Positions 62,285-64,000 of a stretch of 64,000 nt of DNA are shown here, piece after piece. The stretch covers positions 124,001-188,000 of IMG/VR virus record IMGVR_UViG_3300037264_008423; one strand, written 5' to 3'. A model generated the notes under the pieces. The model ran no database searches. It worked only from the letters and a program-made list of their open reading frames with translations, and was not told the DNA's origin. Position numbers and translations under genes: made by a program. The DNA comes from a virus. How positions within the stretch are numbered: position 1 is the stretch's first letter; every line of letters starts with the position of its first letter.

Positions 62285-62899
62285 ATGACGAAACAGGAAC
62301 AGCTACAGGCCCTTTCTTACCGCGTGATCCGCTGCCGCCAGTGTCCGCACCTGGTCCTATCCAGGACGCAGACCGTGTTTGGCACCGGTAATCCCGACGC
62401 GGAGTTCATGTTCGTAGGAGAGGCACCCGGCAAAGATGAAGACCGGATCGGCGAGCCGTTTGTTGGCCGCGCCGGGAAATTTTTAACCAGCTTGATCCGC
62501 CTGATGGGATTTACCCGCGATCAGGTTTACATCGCCAACGTGCTCAAGTGCCGCCCGGACGCGGAATCAGGCAATCGCAAGCCGGAAGCGGAGGAGATGG
62601 AAAACTGCCTGCCGTTTTTAAAGGAGCAGATCCAGATCATCCAGCCCAAAGTTTTAATCGCCCTGGGCGCGACCGCCCTGGAGGGCTTGAAGGGCAAAAT
62701 CGCGCCCATCAGCCAAGTGCGCGGCCACATCTATGACTTTCACGGCACGCCCCTGGTGCCCACGTTTCACCCGGCCTACGTGCTGCGCAATTCGGCCACG
62801 GAAGTCCGCAGCCTGGTCTGGCGGGATTGCTGCCGCGCAATGGACTTGGCCGGTTATGACACCCTGGACCGGCGCGAATGGGTGCCGGACATGGCTTAG
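62285..62899 (+). CDS. udg: family 4 (Fe-S) uracil-DNA glycosylase
   Basis: 204 residues from ATG 62285. CRQC (C17, C20), VLKCRP and MENCLPF supply four cluster Cys. FVGEAPGKDEDRIGEPFVGR is the water-activating motif and THPAY-like FHPAYVLRN the second catalytic motif. The enzyme removes uracil from DNA. With the UDG-like domain on the polymerase, the phage encodes two members of this fold. It converges on the structural gene at 62896 (stops overlap). Confidence 0.9.
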   Translation: MTKQEQLQALSYRVIRCRQCPHLVLSRTQTVFGTGNPDAEFMFVGEAPGKDEDRIGEPFVGRAGKFLTSLIRLMGFTRDQVYIANVLKCRPDAESGNRKPEAEEMENCLPFLKEQIQIIQPKVLIALGATALEGLKGKIAPISQVRGHIYDFHGTPLVPTFHPAYVLRNSATEVRSLVWRDCCRAMDLAGYDTLDRREWVPDMA

Positions 62900-63999
62900 G
62901 ATTGAGCGATGAAATTAAGGCTGGCGTAAATGGTTTCCCCAGCGCCAGTGAGCCTTTGCGCGCAGAGCCATAGCTCGTCGCGCCTGCCGCCGATGGACAT
63001 GCCCAGCCCAAAAAAGCCCGTCATTCCAATGTTGGCCAGGCTGGTGCTGGCAATCGCGTAAGCGGCCATAACCTCCGTGCCGCTGACACACGTGTTCGTG
63101 TTGGTCGTCGCGGCGGCATACTCCACGGCGCTGTTCGGGATGGGCACCCAGGAAATCGCGCCTGCGCCGTTGATGGTTGGGTTGACCACCAGGGAGCACC
63201 GCAGCGCGGCGTTGCTGGTGCAGGCGGCGGATAAGCCCGTGGGGCTGACCGTGGCGTGGGTGCCGCTCGTCGTGAGGCGGAGGCCCAGGACCGCGTATAA
63301 ATTCGCGTCGTTGCCGGTGGCAAAAGGATTAGTTCCCCGGCTCACCGCGCGCGGGTAGCCCGTATTGATAATGCCGCCCTCGCTAATGACCGTGGAGCAG
63401 ATGCAGCTCAGCGTGGCCGCCGCCCCCGCGCCGCTGCTGGCGAGTTCGTAGCGCAGCGGCAAATTCGGTGAGGAGGTATAAACGTCGGTGGACTGGTTGG
63501 AGTGGTGCGCGTCATGGACCCGGACCATGTGATGGCCAAGGATAAACCCGAAATGGACCGTGCCCACCCCTAGCCACTCAAAGTCGATAAACATGATTTG
63601 CGCTTTGGACAGATCCAGCGTAATCCCGGAGGGTCCGGTCCCGTCCAGCCGGTCCATGTTCCAATCCGCCTGAGCAAACGTTTCCGCCGCCAAGCCGTTT
63701 TTCCGCAGCACAAAGGCTGGTCCGCTGGCCGTCTGCTCCAATAAAAATCCGTTGAAATCGTCGAAGTAGCCGACACGCCGGGTAATGCCGGTGGAGGCGG
63801 CTCCCATCACGAAGGTCATCATGACCAACTGCGATTTTCCGGGTTGATAATTGAATCGGCGATAGGTCTGCCGGACGCGCGTGCCAGCAGTGCTGGCCGA
63901 GACCCCCAGCAGGACTTTGGCATTGGTCCGATCATGGGTGCTGGAGGTTCCCGTGCCGCTGGTCGGCTGGTCGTCCCACAGGTGGGGCGCGGCGTCCAT
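62896..63999 (-). CDS. phage structural protein, 5' end at window edge
   Basis: 367 residues from ATG 63999; coding may continue outside the window. VRQTYRRFNYQPGKSQLVMM then TFVMGAASTGITRRVGYFDD and FNGFLLEQTASGPAFVLRKN are features of a virion protein family found in many marine and large myoviruses. IMFIDFEWLGVGTVHFGFIL then VHDAHHSNQS and YTSSPNLPLRYELAS continue the family pattern. Probably a tail or head appendage protein. Confidence 0.65.
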   Translation of the reverse strand: MDAAPHLWDDQPTSGTGTSSTHDRTNAKVLLGVSASTAGTRVRQTYRRFNYQPGKSQLVMMTFVMGAASTGITRRVGYFDDFNGFLLEQTASGPAFVLRKNGLAAETFAQADWNMDRLDGTGPSGITLDLSKAQIMFIDFEWLGVGTVHFGFILGHHMVRVHDAHHSNQSTDVYTSSPNLPLRYELASSGAGAAATLSCICSTVISEGGIINTGYPRAVSRGTNPFATGNDANLYAVLGLRLTTSGTHATVSPTGLSAACTSNAALRCSLVVNPTINGAGAISWVPIPNSAVEYAAATTNTNTCVSGTEVMAAYAIASTSLANIGMTGFFGLGMSIGGRRDELWLCAQRLTGAGETIYASLNFIAQS

Positions 64000-64000
64000 G

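Noticed and set aside
1-64000. CRISPR array, integrase or attachment site, transposase
   Set aside because: No regularly spaced repeats, no recombinase or IS-type transposase motifs, and no terminal duplications were seen. The mobile parts are limited to the HNH gene, two PD-(D/E)XK genes and the intein.

Overview
This window reads as part of a large tailed-phage genome with a contractile tail. The evidence is a T4 gp6/Mu gp47-type baseplate wedge protein, an array of tail-fibre and appendage proteins, a family A DNA polymerase, a DnaB-type replicative helicase carrying an intein, an NAD-dependent ligase, a DinG/XPD-type helicase, a RusA-like resolvase and a tRNA cluster. No terminase, portal or major capsid gene was recognised, so the full genome must be much larger than 64 kb. 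The first gene, and probably the last, run off the window. The standard code applies: TAA, TAG and TGA all end genes. Almost none of the start codons I inspected has a Shine-Dalgarno sequence. The host is probably a member of Verrucomicrobiota. One phage lipoprotein ends in the FVLQSSTNLIDW...FYRI module typical of that phylum, and another gene encodes a Sec-secreted right-handed beta-helix protein of a kind common there. This host call is inference.

Layout. 0-2.2 kb: hypothetical genes (minus). 2.2-3.1 kb: a lipoprotein plus a holin-like membrane protein (plus), closed by a two-way terminator. 3.2-4.8 kb: secreted beta-helix protein. 5.3-15 kb: tail-appendage operon (minus) of seven tandem paralogues followed by four modular fibre proteins, including a LamG-like lectin. 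15-24.7 kb: many small early/accessory genes (minus), among them a helix-turn-helix protein, a P-loop ATPase and RusA. 24.7-33.1 kb: acidic, poorly conserved proteins, several of which share a short N-terminal helix ending in LLE/FLE followed by an acidic KDL/KDI motif; I suggest these are processed virion or prohead proteins. 33.3-35.5 kb: HNH endonuclease and DinG-like helicase. 35.5-38.5 kb: baseplate genes. 38.5-39.2 kb: an orphan domain matching the C-terminus of B12-dependent ribonucleotide reductase. 39.2-46.4 kb: ten glycosyltransferase and methyltransferase genes. 46.5-47.4 kb: M20/M42-like metallopeptidase. 47.6-59.1 kb: replication block (helicase with intein, UDG-like/exonuclease/polymerase fusion, ligase) interleaved with two virion-assembly-like genes. 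59.2-62.2 kb: RNA-rich tRNA cluster. 62.3-62.9 kb: family 4 uracil-DNA glycosylase. 62.9-64 kb: structural protein.

The most unusual signal is in the tRNA cluster. All eight well-formed tRNAs (Gly, three Ala, Val, Trp, Tyr, Asp) have G instead of U/pseudouridine at T-loop position 55. At least seven of them also have A-G instead of the canonical G18-G19 in the D-loop. The two irregular tRNA-like elements in the same cluster keep GG in the D-loop and U55. So the otherwise near-universal G18-Psi55 elbow pair appears to have been exchanged for A18-G55 across the set. The cluster also holds two PD-(D/E)XK homing-endonuclease genes, each of which reads into the next tRNA gene, and several unassigned structured-RNA segments. 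The 225-base gap at 60810-61034 contains no tRNA or convincing gene, only the putative structured element described in the features.
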